Shown piece by piece: positions 17,532 to 26,386 of a stretch of DNA of 64,000 nucleotides. The stretch comes from Citricoccus muralis. GTDB lineage: Bacteria; Actinomycetota; Actinomycetes; Actinomycetales; Micrococcaceae. How positions within the stretch are numbered: position 1 is the first letter of the stretch; each line of letters starts with the position of its first letter. Below the pieces are notes generated by a model. The model saw only the letters and a list, made by a program, of their open reading frames with translations. It searched no databases and was not told the DNA's origin. The stretch spans positions 2,046,001 to 2,110,000 of the forward strand of contig NZ_CP121252.1 in the NCBI RefSeq assembly GCF_029637705.1, written 5' to 3'. The position numbers and the translations under genes are program-made.

Positions 17532-18569
17532 ATGTCTGCCACACGACGCACCACCGCCACCCTTGCCCTGGCGGCCACGGTCGGATTGATTGTCGCCGGC
17601 TGCAGCCAGCCCGCCGAATCAGGAGGAGGCGGCGACGGCGAGGAGCAGGACCGCGTTAGCACCATGTCCATCGTCACTGGCGGCACAGCCGGGGTGTACT
17701 ATCCCATCGGCGGCGCGCTCTCCGGCATCATCGACGACCATGTGGAGGGCACCTCGGCCTCCGTGGAAGCCACCGGCGCCTCTGTGGAGAACATCCGGCT
17801 CATCGCCTCCGGCTCCGCCGACATCGCCGTCACCCAGGGCGATGCCGCTGACCAGGCGTACAACGGCACCGGTGACTTCGACGGCGAAGAGCCCATCGAG
17901 ACCAAAGCCATCGCAGTGCTGTATCCGAACGTTTATCACACCGTCACTCTGGCCAGCATTCAGAATAGGCTCGGGCTCGAGTGCTTCTCCGATATTGAGG
18001 GCCACCGATATTCAGTGGGCGATGTGGGGTCCGGCAACGAAGCCACCACCAACCAGGTCTTCGAATCCCTCGGCCTCGACGTCACCTCCGACATCACCCG
18101 CAGCCAGTTGGGATATGCCGAAACCACCAACGCCTTGACCAGCGGCGGCCTGGATGCCGGCTCTTGGGTGGTTGGCGAGGGGCACGGCGGCATCAACGAA
18201 CTAGCCGCCACCGATGATGTTGCCCTGGTTCCGATGTGTGAAGACGAGATCACCGCCATCACCGAAGGCGACGGCGGCTACACGGCACACACGATCCCCG
18301 GTGGCACCTACTCCGGGGTCGACGAGGACGTCGAAACCATCGCCGTATGGAACGTGCTGGTCGTGCCCGCCGACTTCAACGAAGAACAGGCCTACGAACT
18401 CACCGAGGCCATCTTCGACAATGTCGACGCCATCACCGATGTCTACGCCCCGGCCGCGGATTACCTGACCTTCGACAACGTGGAAAACGCTCCCGTGCCT
18501 TTCCACCCCGGTGCCGTCCGCTACTTCCAGGACAACGACGTCGAGGTCCCCGAGGACCTGCAGGGTTAA
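17532..18569 (+). CDS. TAXI-family TRAP solute-binding lipoprotein
   Basis: A 345-residue binding protein with a signal peptide and lipobox VAGC (Cys24), so it is anchored outside the membrane. The TAXI signatures are present: SIVTGGTAGVYYPIGGALS, VEATGASVENIRLIASGSADIAVTQGDAA in pieces, and DVGSGNEATTNQVF. It is the first gene of an operon with a DUF1850 protein and the fused TRAP permease, so it is the delivery protein of that transporter. TAXI systems carry organic acids such as glutamate-like or C4 compounds; the substrate here cannot be read. ATG 17532 has CAGGAG seven bases upstream. Confidence 0.95.
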   Translation: MSATRRTTATLALAATVGLIVAGCSQPAESGGGGDGEEQDRVSTMSIVTGGTAGVYYPIGGALSGIIDDHVEGTSASVEATGASVENIRLIASGSADIAVTQGDAADQAYNGTGDFDGEEPIETKAIAVLYPNVYHTVTLASIQNRLGLECFSDIEGHRYSVGDVGSGNEATTNQVFESLGLDVTSDITRSQLGYAETTNALTSGGLDAGSWVVGEGHGGINELAATDDVALVPMCEDEITAITEGDGGYTAHTIPGGTYSGVDEDVETIAVWNVLVVPADFNEEQAYELTEAIFDNVDAITDVYAPAADYLTFDNVENAPVPFHPGAVRYFQDNDVEVPEDLQG

Positions 18570-18582
18570 GGACGCCACCACC

Positions 18583-19149
18583 GTGAGCACCCCGCGTTCA
18601 CAGCCGCCGGCTCGTCGATCGCGTCGCGTGATTGGCGGGCTGGTGGCGGCGCTACTGGTCACGGCAATCGGCTTCGGTCTCCTGGTCCCCCTCTGGCCGG
18701 CGGTCACCGTGGATCACGATGAGGATCGGCTGGCCGCTTGGCGCACCGAGGCCTTCACCCTCAGCTACATCCATTCCATCGACGGGCTACCGATCGAAGA
18801 GGACCTGCGCGTGACTGAGGGTGAGCTGGTGGTCGAACGTACCCGACTGAAGCAATTCGGTGCCGGCATGGGCCATATTGACGGCGAAGGTCAGGGCCGC
18901 GCCGACGGCGACTGGTGGGTGGTCGATGACCTGGAGCGTGACATCGGCAGCCAGATGCACCTGCGCGCCGGAGCCACCCGCATCGATCACCGCATTACAT
19001 CAGCCGAACACGAACTACGACTCTCAGTGTGCCTGCCCGGCGAACGCATCACCATTAGCGCTTCCCGGGTCTCCACACTCACCCTGTTCACTACGCCCGA
19101 TGACCCCGCATGCGCCGGGGACACGTACCAGAATGAGGAAGATTCATGA
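18583..19149 (+). CDS. DUF1850 protein of the TAXI-TRAP operon
   Basis: A 188-residue protein with one N-terminal transmembrane helix (about 16-37) and a compact extracytoplasmic domain. The pattern AFTLSYIHSIDGLPIEEDLRV and RLKQFGAGM is the DUF1850 signature, a family found almost only beside TAXI-type TRAP permeases, where it may be an accessory subunit. The GTG start at 18583 is preceded by AAGGA at a rather long spacing. The gene starts 13 bases after the binding protein and overlaps the permease by four bases (ATGA). Confidence 0.88.
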   Translation: MSTPRSQPPARRSRRVIGGLVAALLVTAIGFGLLVPLWPAVTVDHDEDRLAAWRTEAFTLSYIHSIDGLPIEEDLRVTEGELVVERTRLKQFGAGMGHIDGEGQGRADGDWWVVDDLERDIGSQMHLRAGATRIDHRITSAEHELRLSVCLPGERITISASRVSTLTLFTTPDDPACAGDTYQNEEDS

Positions 19150-21284
19150 GCCAATCAGCGGTGGAAGAAGCCGCCGAGCGCCACGGCGCTCAGCTGCTCC
19201 CCGAAGAACTTCGACGGATGAACACCGGGGTCGATCAGGATGACGACTCCGAGGAAACCGATTCCGACACGCCCCTGTGGCATCGCCTCGCCGAACAGCG
19301 AGTGGGCACCGGCGGATTCCAGAAGCTGCTGGGTTGGATCATTCTGGCCCTGGCATTGGGCCTTGGCGGATTCCAGATCTACATCGGTGTGACATACAGC
19401 TTGGATGCCCGCCAGCAGCGGCTCATCCACCTGCTCTTTGTCCTGACCCTGATTTTCCTCACCGTGCCCGCGTTCAAGAACAAGTTCGGGCGCTCCGTCC
19501 CAATGCTCCTGGTCGATCTCGGGCTGATCGCCGCGGCCGTGGTGGTCTCCGTGTACCCGATCGTCAACGCCGCGGAACTCGCTCGCCGCGCCGGCGCCTA
19601 CGAGACCACGGACTGGGTACTCGGACTCGTGATGACCGTGCTGCTGTTGGAAGCCACCCGACGCACCGTGGGCTGGTTTATGTCCGTGCTGGTGCTGTTC
19701 TTCATGTTCTATGCCTGGGCCGGCCCCTGGTTCCCTGGAGATTTCGGCCACCGTGGCGCGACCATCGAGCGCCTTTCCAGCTACGTGTATCTCGGCAACG
19801 ACGGCATTCTCGGCTTGACCTTGGGCGTGGTGGTGACCTTCGTGTTCATTTTCGTGCTCTTTGGTGCGGTGCTGCAAAAAACCGGAGGTGGTAACTTCTT
19901 CATCGGTTTGGCCTTCTGCCTCACCGGCCGCTCCCCCGGCGGTCCCGCCAAGGGTGCGGTGGTTGGCTCGGCCATGATGGGTTCCATCTCCGGCACCGCC
20001 TTGGGAAACGTAGCCACCACCGGCCCCTTCACCATTCCGATGATGAAGAAAGTCGGTTACAAGAAGGAAGAGGCCGCGGGTGTGGAAGCAGCTGCCTCCA
20101 CCGGCGGACAGATTCTGCCGCCCATCATGGGTGCCGGTGCCTTCCTCATCGCCGAGCGCACCGGCATCCCCTACGCGGATATTGTGCTGGTGTCGATTAT
20201 CCCGGCGCTGATGTACTTCGGCACCGTTTACCTCTTCGTCGACATCAAGGCGCGCAAGCGTGGCATGGCGGGTATGACCAAAGAACAGCTCCCGGTGCTC
20301 AAAGAAGTCATGAAGGGCGGATGGCACTTCCTGGCTCCGCTCGTGCTGCTCATCGTGTTGCTGCTGCAGTACGTGCCTCCGGGCCGCGCGGGTCTTTACG
20401 CCACCGGCGCTCTCTTCATCGTGGCCATGCTGCGCGGCATCAGCCGGCTGAGTCTGAAAGACATGGGTGAGGTGTTCGTCATCGCTGCACGTAATACCCT
20501 GCCCGTCTCCGCGGCCTGCGCCATCGCCGGCATCATCGTTGGCGTGGTTGGCCTCACCGGCCTGGGCCTCGTGATCTCGGATGTGCTGGTGAGCGCCTTC
20601 GCCGGTAGCCTGCTGCTCACCCTGATCATGGTCGCCCTGGCGTCACTGTTGCTCGGCGTCGGTCTGCCGGTGACTGCGTCCTATGTCGTGCTGATCATCC
20701 TCGCCGGACCTGCCCTGCAGGAACTCGGCTTGGCCGTGATCGTCACGCACCTGATCGTCTACTGGTACAGCCAGGATTCCAATGTCACCCCACCGGTGGC
20801 GCTGGCAGCGTTCGTGGCCGCCGGCATCGCGAACTCCTCGCCCATGAAATCAGCATTCCATGCGTGGATTTTCGCCAAGGGGCTCTACTTCATCCCGCTC
20901 ATGTTCGCCTATTCGGCACTACTGATGACCGGGCCACCCTCCGAAGTGGTCATCGCGACCATCACCGGCTGTATCTCGCTGGTCGCCGTGGCGATGGCAA
21001 TCGAAGGCTATCTGGTACGAAAGGTGCCCGGATGGCAGCGGATCGTCCTGGCCATCTCCGGGTTCATGGTGATGACCGCTCCCGAGTGGACCGGATGGAC
21101 AGAGTCCCTGTTCGGCGCTCATGTCGGATCCCCCGTGTTCGTATGGGCAGGCACCGCGGTGACCTGTGTGTTCGTCGCGTTGCAGCTGATTCAGCACAAG
21201 CGCTTCGGTCCGCAGATTATTGAGCCGGTTTCCCCGAAGAACGAGGCAACCGCATCGGCAGAGGCGGCTCGGCAGCCCGCGTAG
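19146..21284 (+). CDS. TRAP transporter fused permease (DctQM type, TAXI system)
   Basis: A 712-residue inner-membrane protein joining the small (4-helix, DctQ-like, about 60-200) and large (12-helix, DctM-like, about 210-690) permease subunits, as is usual for TAXI systems. A hydrophilic acidic N-terminus precedes helix 1. The DctM core motifs GSAMMGSISGTALGNVATTGPFTIPMM (in pieces) and ASTGGQILPPIMGAGAFLIAE are clear. It uses an ion gradient rather than ATP and depends on the binding protein encoded at 17532. It ends the operon and converges on pcp. Confidence 0.95.
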   Translation: MSQSAVEEAAERHGAQLLPEELRRMNTGVDQDDDSEETDSDTPLWHRLAEQRVGTGGFQKLLGWIILALALGLGGFQIYIGVTYSLDARQQRLIHLLFVLTLIFLTVPAFKNKFGRSVPMLLVDLGLIAAAVVVSVYPIVNAAELARRAGAYETTDWVLGLVMTVLLLEATRRTVGWFMSVLVLFFMFYAWAGPWFPGDFGHRGATIERLSSYVYLGNDGILGLTLGVVVTFVFIFVLFGAVLQKTGGGNFFIGLAFCLTGRSPGGPAKGAVVGSAMMGSISGTALGNVATTGPFTIPMMKKVGYKKEEAAGVEAAASTGGQILPPIMGAGAFLIAERTGIPYADIVLVSIIPALMYFGTVYLFVDIKARKRGMAGMTKEQLPVLKEVMKGGWHFLAPLVLLIVLLLQYVPPGRAGLYATGALFIVAMLRGISRLSLKDMGEVFVIAARNTLPVSAACAIAGIIVGVVGLTGLGLVISDVLVSAFAGSLLLTLIMVALASLLLGVGLPVTASYVVLIILAGPALQELGLAVIVTHLIVYWYSQDSNVTPPVALAAFVAAGIANSSPMKSAFHAWIFAKGLYFIPLMFAYSALLMTGPPSEVVIATITGCISLVAVAMAIEGYLVRKVPGWQRIVLAISGFMVMTAPEWTGWTESLFGAHVGSPVFVWAGTAVTCVFVALQLIQHKRFGPQIIEPVSPKNEATASAEAARQPA

Positions 21285-21307
21285 TGCTTCAGCAGTGACC
21301 AACCCGG

Positions 21308-22000
21308 TCAGTGCAATGTTCCGAGGCCGGCCCCCTGAGTGGTGTCGGCCTCGGGCGCGTCTGGGTCGCTAAGGTGCTTCAGAGTTTCCTCCACCACATG
21401 ACACACGCCAGCCACACTCTCCGCCAGGGGGATTCCCGGATAGACCGTGGAGACATCGGTGTCCCAGGGAACATGGACAAATCCAGCAGATTTCGGACTG
21501 TGCTCACCCCACGCGCCGATCTCGACTGCATGCATCAACGCGTAGAAAACGTGATTGCAGACGAAAGTCCCCGCGCTCAAAGAGAGCTCCACCGGCAGTT
21601 CCCCCGCCGCTGACACGATGCGACGAGCGGGCAGCGTGGCGAAGATTCCGTCGGGGCCACCAACGACAACCGGTGTCCCGTTGGGTTGACATCCGGCATT
21701 GTCTGAGATCCGCGCCTGCTGGAGATTGATTCCGACCTGCTCCACGCCGACTTGCGACCGTCCGGCCGCCAGCCCCAGACAAATTACAACTTCGGGTTCG
21801 TGGTGAGCGATGAGGTCGAACAATACCTCGTGCGAGGTGGCAAACTCACAGGGCAGCACAGCCGAGACCACCTGAACGCCTGACCCCAGCAAGGCACGGG
21901 CGGCCGCATCAGCAACGGTGGCTGACGGATTGTGCTCGTCATCGCCGAAGGGCTCGAATCCCGTCAGCAATACAGTCGGAGTTTCATGCGTGAAGCTCAT
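21308..22000 (-). CDS. pcp: pyroglutamyl-peptidase I
   Basis: A 230-residue cytosolic cysteine peptidase (family C15) that removes N-terminal pyroglutamate from peptides. The catalytic triad is visible: Glu87 in VEQVGIN, Cys148 in SAGTFVCNHVFYALMH and His176 in AGFVHVPWD. The N-terminal TGFEPFGDDEHNPS motif is diagnostic. ATG 22000 (MSFTHET) is chosen; ATG 22006 (MIMSFT) is equally possible and neither has a strong ribosome-binding site. The C-terminal 15 residues are unstructured and acidic. Confidence 0.93.
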   Translation of the reverse strand: MSFTHETPTVLLTGFEPFGDDEHNPSATVADAAARALLGSGVQVVSAVLPCEFATSHEVLFDLIAHHEPEVVICLGLAAGRSQVGVEQVGINLQQARISDNAGCQPNGTPVVVGGPDGIFATLPARRIVSAAGELPVELSLSAGTFVCNHVFYALMHAVEIGAWGEHSPKSAGFVHVPWDTDVSTVYPGIPLAESVAGVCHVVEETLKHLSDPDAPEADTTQGAGLGTLH

Positions 22001-22101
22001 GATCATCCATCGTAAATGCCTCGCCGTCAGAAGGGACACCCCTTCTATAGAACATCGAACACTTGCTTGCTTAATCCCAGAACAGGTGTTTCAATAGAAG
22101 C

Positions 22102-23190
22102 ATGCGATGGGAAGCGCAGATGCTGCAGGCCGATGACGAGCAACCGGCGGACTCCCCCGGCATTCCAGCCGGACGCACCGCCACTTTGCCCCTCGTTGGC
22201 CTGCAGCGTTCCATCACCTCTCCCCAATTCGCTGACACCGTGTTCCATGAAGTTCTGGCCAAGTCGGCGCTCAATCAGGTTCCCGCAGCGTCATCGATGC
22301 CGTTCCGCTGGACGGTGAACCCCTATCGGGGATGCACGCACGCCTGCGTCTACTGCTACGCACGCAACACCCACACCTACCTGGATCTCGACGCAGGAGC
22401 AGACTTCGACCAGCAGATCGTGGTCAAAGTAAACATCGCCGACGTCTTGAAGGCCGAAGTGAATCGCCCCAGCTGGACCCGAGAAATGGTGGCACTGGGC
22501 ACCAACACCGATCCCTACCAGCGTGCCGAGGGTAGATATCAGCTTATGCCGGGAATCATCCGCACTCTGGCTGATTCCGGAACGCCGATCTCGCTACTCA
22601 CCAAGGGCACACTGCTAAAACGCGATCTGCCGATTCTCAAAGAAGCGTCCAGCCTGGTACCTATCCAGGTTGGGGTGTCCTTAGCGCTCCTCGAACCGGC
22701 GTTGGCCGCTCGGGTCGAACCTGGAACACCGAGCCCCACCGCCCGACTCAAGCTAATCGAGAAACTTACTGAGGCCGGTGCCGAAGTGTCCGTCATGGCC
22801 ATGCCGATCTTGCCCTGGCTGACGGATGGCGAGGACGATCTCGAGTCCCTCTTTTCTGCGGTAAGGGACGCTGGCGCACACCAGATCCAAGCTGGTGCGC
22901 TGCACCTTCGCCCTGGCGCACGGCAGTGGTACCTCGAATGGATTGAACGCGAACATCCACAATTGCTAGCCGGCTACCGAAACTTTTACGCCCACGGGTC
23001 CTACGCACCACAGAGTTATCGACGTGCGCTGAGTCGTCGAGCCGTTTCTGTGGCTTCTCGGATGGGACTTCACTACGGGTCTGCACATCGCGCTCTCCCA
23101 GAGCGACCGCGTTCCGCCGCACCGGACTTCGGCGCCGAGACGTCCACGCTGCGAGAACCTGCGCCACTCCAGCCCAGCCTTTTCGACTGA
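22102..23190 (+). CDS. Rv2578c-like radical SAM protein
   Basis: A 362-residue iron-sulphur protein of the radical SAM superfamily, in the branch near spore photoproduct lyase that includes mycobacterial Rv2578c. The cluster motif is C-x3-C-x2-C (Cys78, Cys82, Cys85) in GCTHACVYCYARNTH. Further motifs are VALGTNTDPYQRAEGRY, LLTKGTLLKRDLP and VSVMAMPILPWL. The substrate is not established for this family; a role in DNA repair is a guess from its relatives. A poor LexA-box-like sequence lies just upstream. The gene is convergent with the NUDIX gene. Confidence 0.9.
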   Translation: MRWEAQMLQADDEQPADSPGIPAGRTATLPLVGLQRSITSPQFADTVFHEVLAKSALNQVPAASSMPFRWTVNPYRGCTHACVYCYARNTHTYLDLDAGADFDQQIVVKVNIADVLKAEVNRPSWTREMVALGTNTDPYQRAEGRYQLMPGIIRTLADSGTPISLLTKGTLLKRDLPILKEASSLVPIQVGVSLALLEPALAARVEPGTPSPTARLKLIEKLTEAGAEVSVMAMPILPWLTDGEDDLESLFSAVRDAGAHQIQAGALHLRPGARQWYLEWIEREHPQLLAGYRNFYAHGSYAPQSYRRALSRRAVSVASRMGLHYGSAHRALPERPRSAAPDFGAETSTLREPAPLQPSLFD

Positions 23191-23194
23191 GCGT

Positions 23195-23671
23195 CTACTC
23201 GCCGAAACGCGCCAAAAGGGCGTCGACGATAGGGAAATCGGCGGGAATCCATTCCAGTCGGTACAGTGCCTCAGTCGTCACATCAGTCCACTCCAGCAGG
23301 TCGTGGTCCTCCAAGGGCGCTGTTTCACCGGCGACGATCCAGGCTTCAAAGACTCGCATGCGAGCTCCGTTAGCCAAGAGCCACCCGTCTGGGTGATCGG
23401 ACCGAATCTCGTCCCCCAGCTCGATCTCGACACCCAGTTCTTCCTTGACCTCTCGGATCAACGCCGACTCTGCATTCTCCCCGGGCTCCACTTTTCCACC
23501 AGGAAATTCCCACAGGCCAGCCAGAGCCTCTGGAGCACTGCGCCGAGCAGCGAGTAGTTGCTTCCTCGATTCCCGAGTATCGAGTATCGCAGCACCAACG
23601 ACCCCGCGTTTCTTTTTCGACTGAGATGGCGGCGTACTCGTAGGCACCGCAGAGGAGGAGGCACGACTCAT
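23195..23671 (-). CDS. NUDIX hydrolase, MutT-like
   Basis: A 158-residue pyrophosphohydrolase that probably cleans oxidised dGTP from the nucleotide pool. The complete NUDIX box G-x5-E-x7-REUXEEXGU runs through GGKVEPGENAESALIREVKEELG, preceded by GLWEFPGG, the MutT signature. The N-terminal 25 residues are Ser/Pro/Lys-rich and probably disordered. The start MSRASSS was chosen; an upstream ATG would add 12 residues with no family similarity. It is convergent with the radical SAM gene with a 4-base gap, which fits a shared genome-maintenance theme but does not prove it. Confidence 0.9.
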   Translation of the reverse strand: MSRASSSAVPTSTPPSQSKKKRGVVGAAILDTRESRKQLLAARRSAPEALAGLWEFPGGKVEPGENAESALIREVKEELGVEIELGDEIRSDHPDGWLLANGARMRVFEAWIVAGETAPLEDHDLLEWTDVTTEALYRLEWIPADFPIVDALLARFGE

Positions 23672-23796
23672 GGTCTCGATGATAGTTCCAACAACGCCTC
23701 CCCACATCCGCCGTTGTGATCAATCCGACGTCCGAGAGGAGCCGTTCCGAGGTCTTCTGCGTTGAGAGCGTGTTCTGAGGTCCCTAAACTTGGCTA

Positions 23797-25023
23797 GTGA
23801 CGTTTTCCTTTGCTCCGCGCTCGGCTAGCGGACGTACTTATCCTTTGATTCCGGCGGTCCTCGCTCTTGCTTTGGGCGCCTTTGCTATCGGCGTCACCGA
23901 ATTCACCATCATGGGGTTACTTCCCCAGGCGGTCGAGGATCTTGGCGTGGATCTACCCTCAGGTGGCATCCTCATTTCTGCCTACGCGATCGGCGTCGTG
24001 GTCGGCGCCCCGATTCTGGCAGCCGCGCTGGCTACACTCGACCGCCGAATGTCGGCTGGTCTGCTGATGGTTCTCTTCGCGCTCGGCCACTTCGGCTCCA
24101 TTTTTGCGCCGGATTACACATCGATGCTTGCCGCACGATTCATTTCGGGGCTGCCTCATGGCGCCTATTTTTCAGCAGCCGCATTGGCCGCCTCACATCT
24201 CGCAGGCCCGGCACGTCGAGGACAAGCCATCTCGTGGGTCTTGGCGGGACTCTCTGGGGCCATGCTCGTTGGTGCCCCCGCCGCCACGTGGCTGGGCCAA
24301 ATCACCCATTGGCGCTCCATGTTCATCCTGGTGACCGTGCTGGCCTCGCTGACCGTGCTCTTGGTCTTCCTGCTCGTGCCGCGCGTTCCTGCCCCGGAGA
24401 ACGCCTCCATCCGTCGTGAACTCTCCGGGTTGAAGTCTGCGGGTCTGTGGAAGGCGATCATCGTCGCGGTGATCGGCTTCGCCGGTGTTTTCGCCCTCTA
24501 CACCTACATCGCAGAAATTACTGTTCAGGTGGGCGGCATGCCCGCTTCGCTGATTCCACTGGTCCTTGCGATCTACGGCGTCGGAGGCGTGGCCGGCACC
24601 CTCCTGGGCGGAAAGATGGCGAATACCAGGCCAGTCTTTACCGTAATCGTGATGATCGCAGCACTCACAGCATCGCTGGCACTTTTCGGTTTGACCTCCC
24701 CTTGGTGGATCCTGTCGTGCGTTTTCGTCCTAACGGCCGGAGCGACTGCCTCAGCACTCTCCCCCGCCATGCAGGTCATCCTCGTGGATTCGGCGCCGCA
24801 GTCGCCCCAGCTGGCCGGAGCATTCAACCACTCGGCTTTCAACATGGCCAATGCGATGGGAGCTTGGATCGGTGCTGGCGTGCTTCAAGCTGGGTTCGGC
24901 GTTCAGGTGACTCCGCTGGCCGGCGCGGCCGTGGCTGCTGTCGGACTCGTACTGGCAGTGCCGCTGCTCGGCGGTCGCAGAATTCAGCGGCGCTCAACCC
25001 GTGGCGTCAAGGCCACTGACTAG
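23797..25023 (+). CDS. MFS exporter, AraJ/Cmx-type (DHA1 family)
   Basis: A 408-residue, 12-helix major facilitator protein starting at GTG. The first helix carries ALGAFAIGVTEFTIMGLLPQ, the hallmark of the sugar-efflux, Cmx and PbuE-like DHA1 drug:proton antiporters. The loop between helices 2 and 3 (LDRRMSAGLLM) matches the family position for motif A. FISGLPHGAYFSAAALAA in helix 4 is also typical. The export substrate (drug or sugar) cannot be determined. It is transcribed alone, divergently from the NUDIX gene, with no regulator beside it. Confidence 0.9.
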   Translation: MTFSFAPRSASGRTYPLIPAVLALALGAFAIGVTEFTIMGLLPQAVEDLGVDLPSGGILISAYAIGVVVGAPILAAALATLDRRMSAGLLMVLFALGHFGSIFAPDYTSMLAARFISGLPHGAYFSAAALAASHLAGPARRGQAISWVLAGLSGAMLVGAPAATWLGQITHWRSMFILVTVLASLTVLLVFLLVPRVPAPENASIRRELSGLKSAGLWKAIIVAVIGFAGVFALYTYIAEITVQVGGMPASLIPLVLAIYGVGGVAGTLLGGKMANTRPVFTVIVMIAALTASLALFGLTSPWWILSCVFVLTAGATASALSPAMQVILVDSAPQSPQLAGAFNHSAFNMANAMGAWIGAGVLQAGFGVQVTPLAGAAVAAVGLVLAVPLLGGRRIQRRSTRGVKATD

Positions 25024-25082
25024 TAGCCTTCAGATTAGAACGTTCAAGACCTGAACGTCACTCACAGATGAAAGGAGCCATC

Positions 25083-25352
25083 ATGGGCATCATCGCTTGG
25101 ATTGTTTTGGGACTCATCGCAGGTGCGATCGCACGAATGATCCTGCCCGGCAAGCAAGGCGGAGGCTGGCTCGGTGCACTGCTCACCGGCCTCCTCGGCG
25201 CACTGCTCGGCGGCTGGATCGCTTCAGCTATTTTCAATATCAACGTCAACGACGCATTCTTCGATCTGCCAACATGGATCTTCGCGATCTTGGGTGGTGT
25301 CATTGTTGGATTCGTCTGGCAGGCCATCACTCGTTCGCGTTCGAAGGCGTAA
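25083..25352 (+). CDS. GlsB/YeaQ/YmgE-family stress membrane protein
   Basis: An 89-residue protein with three hydrophobic helices and the family pattern GLIAGAIARMILPGKQGGGW, GLLGALLGGW and ILGGVIVGFVWQ. Members of this transglycosylase-associated family are induced by general stress; the mechanism is unknown. ATG 25083 (MGIIAW) is preferred because AAAGGAG lies seven bases upstream; the ATG at 25068 would sit before that site. A strong hairpin follows the gene, so it is probably a single-gene transcript. Confidence 0.93.
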   Translation: MGIIAWIVLGLIAGAIARMILPGKQGGGWLGALLTGLLGALLGGWIASAIFNINVNDAFFDLPTWIFAILGGVIVGFVWQAITRSRSKA

Positions 25353-25382
25353 TCACGACGCAGACACACTGAGCTGAGAATA

Positions 25383-25415
25383 AGGTCGGGGGGGCATGAT
25401 GCCCCGGCCCGACCT
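25383..25415 (+). terminator. GC-rich terminator-like hairpin after the GlsB-type gene
   Basis: AGGTCGGG and CCCGACCT form the outer stem, with GGGGCAT and ATGCCCC inside, a nearly perfect inverted repeat of about 14 pairs. There is no T run after it on either strand, which is common for actinobacterial terminators. It lies between a plus-strand gene and the end of a minus-strand gene, so it may serve both. Confidence 0.7.
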
Positions 25416-25461
25416 GTGTCTGCCGATGTGAACGAATCCCCGCACACGGCAGCTGAATGAC

Positions 25462-26352
25462 TTAGTGACTTGCGCTGTCCACTGAACCTGCCGCCATGGC
25501 CGAGGCATAGAGACAGACGGTAGCGGCGGTGGCGACGTTCAGCGATTCCGCGTGGCCGTACAACGGTACTGCGACGCGAGCATCCGCCAGATCGCGTTCC
25601 TCAGGTGATAGCCCCTGCGCCTCATTGCCGAAAAGCCAGGTGGTGGTTCGGGCAAGCGCCGATCCGAGGTTCACAAGATACTCTTCCCCGTACCCGTCAG
25701 CGGCGAGAACCTGGTGGCCAAGTTCTCGCACGGAGTCCAGCGTGCTGGACAGGTCAACCGCGGTGAATACCGGAAGGTGGAACAGCGAACCCGCAGTTGA
25801 GCGTACGGCTTTGGGATTGAACGGATCTACCGAGCCGCTGGTGAGGAGGACGGCATCGGCACCAGCGGCATCGGCCGCACGAATGATCGTGCCCATGTTT
25901 CCTGGGTCCTGGACCCGGCACAGGACCGCCAGCAGTTTCGGTGAGGTAACGTGTTGCTGCAACCATTCCACGCTGCGTCGCGCTCCGGGTAGCGTGCACA
26001 CTGCGATGACGTCCTGGTGCGTTACCGCGTCGGAGAGCGCTTCGAGCACCTCATCCGTCACCACACGAACCTGAATGGACGCTCGCGCCTGGTCGATGAG
26101 CTCGGCGATATCTGGGTGCAGTGCGGCGATGCCTTCAGTGACGAACACTTCTTCCACCACGCCTTGACCCCAGTGCCCCGAGAGGGTCGCCTCAAATTCG
26201 CCGAGGTGCGCGCGCAGTGCCTCGCGTACCGACTGGGGGCCTTCGGCCAGAAAACGATTCTGCTTCTGACGCGCTGAACGCCCCGCCAGACGGGCAACGG
26301 TCTTCACTCGGTCAGCCCGAGGGTTGCTCATCTGTGCGGGGCGTTCAGTCAT
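25462..26352 (-). CDS. TrmH/SpoU-family RNA 2'-O-methyltransferase
   Basis: A 296-residue SPOUT methyltransferase. The N-terminal substrate-binding domain (about 15-115) has RQKQNRFLAEGPQSVREAL. The C-terminal trefoil-knot domain has motif 1 VQDPGNMGTIIRAADAAGADAV, motif 2 LFGNEAQGLSPEE and motif 3 VPLYGHAESLNVATAATVCLY, which bind SAM and the RNA ribose. Target is rRNA or tRNA; which one cannot be told. It follows rplT by about 35 bases, a common actinobacterial arrangement, and may be partly cotranscribed. An internal ATG at codon 8 is an alternative start. Confidence 0.93.
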   Translation of the reverse strand: MTERPAQMSNPRADRVKTVARLAGRSARQKQNRFLAEGPQSVREALRAHLGEFEATLSGHWGQGVVEEVFVTEGIAALHPDIAELIDQARASIQVRVVTDEVLEALSDAVTHQDVIAVCTLPGARRSVEWLQQHVTSPKLLAVLCRVQDPGNMGTIIRAADAAGADAVLLTSGSVDPFNPKAVRSTAGSLFHLPVFTAVDLSSTLDSVRELGHQVLAADGYGEEYLVNLGSALARTTTWLFGNEAQGLSPEERDLADARVAVPLYGHAESLNVATAATVCLYASAMAAGSVDSASH

Positions 26353-26368
26353 GGGTGCGTCGTGATCT

Positions 26369-26384
26369 CGTTCTAGAAAGAACG
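26369..26384 (-). terminator. short hairpin immediately after rplT
   Basis: CGTTCT-AGAA-AGAACG forms a six-pair stem, extended by flanking GATC on each side with one bulge. It lies two bases after the rplT stop codon and before the methyltransferase gene. There is no T run, so termination would be partial at best. Confidence 0.35.
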
Positions 26385-26386
26385 GA

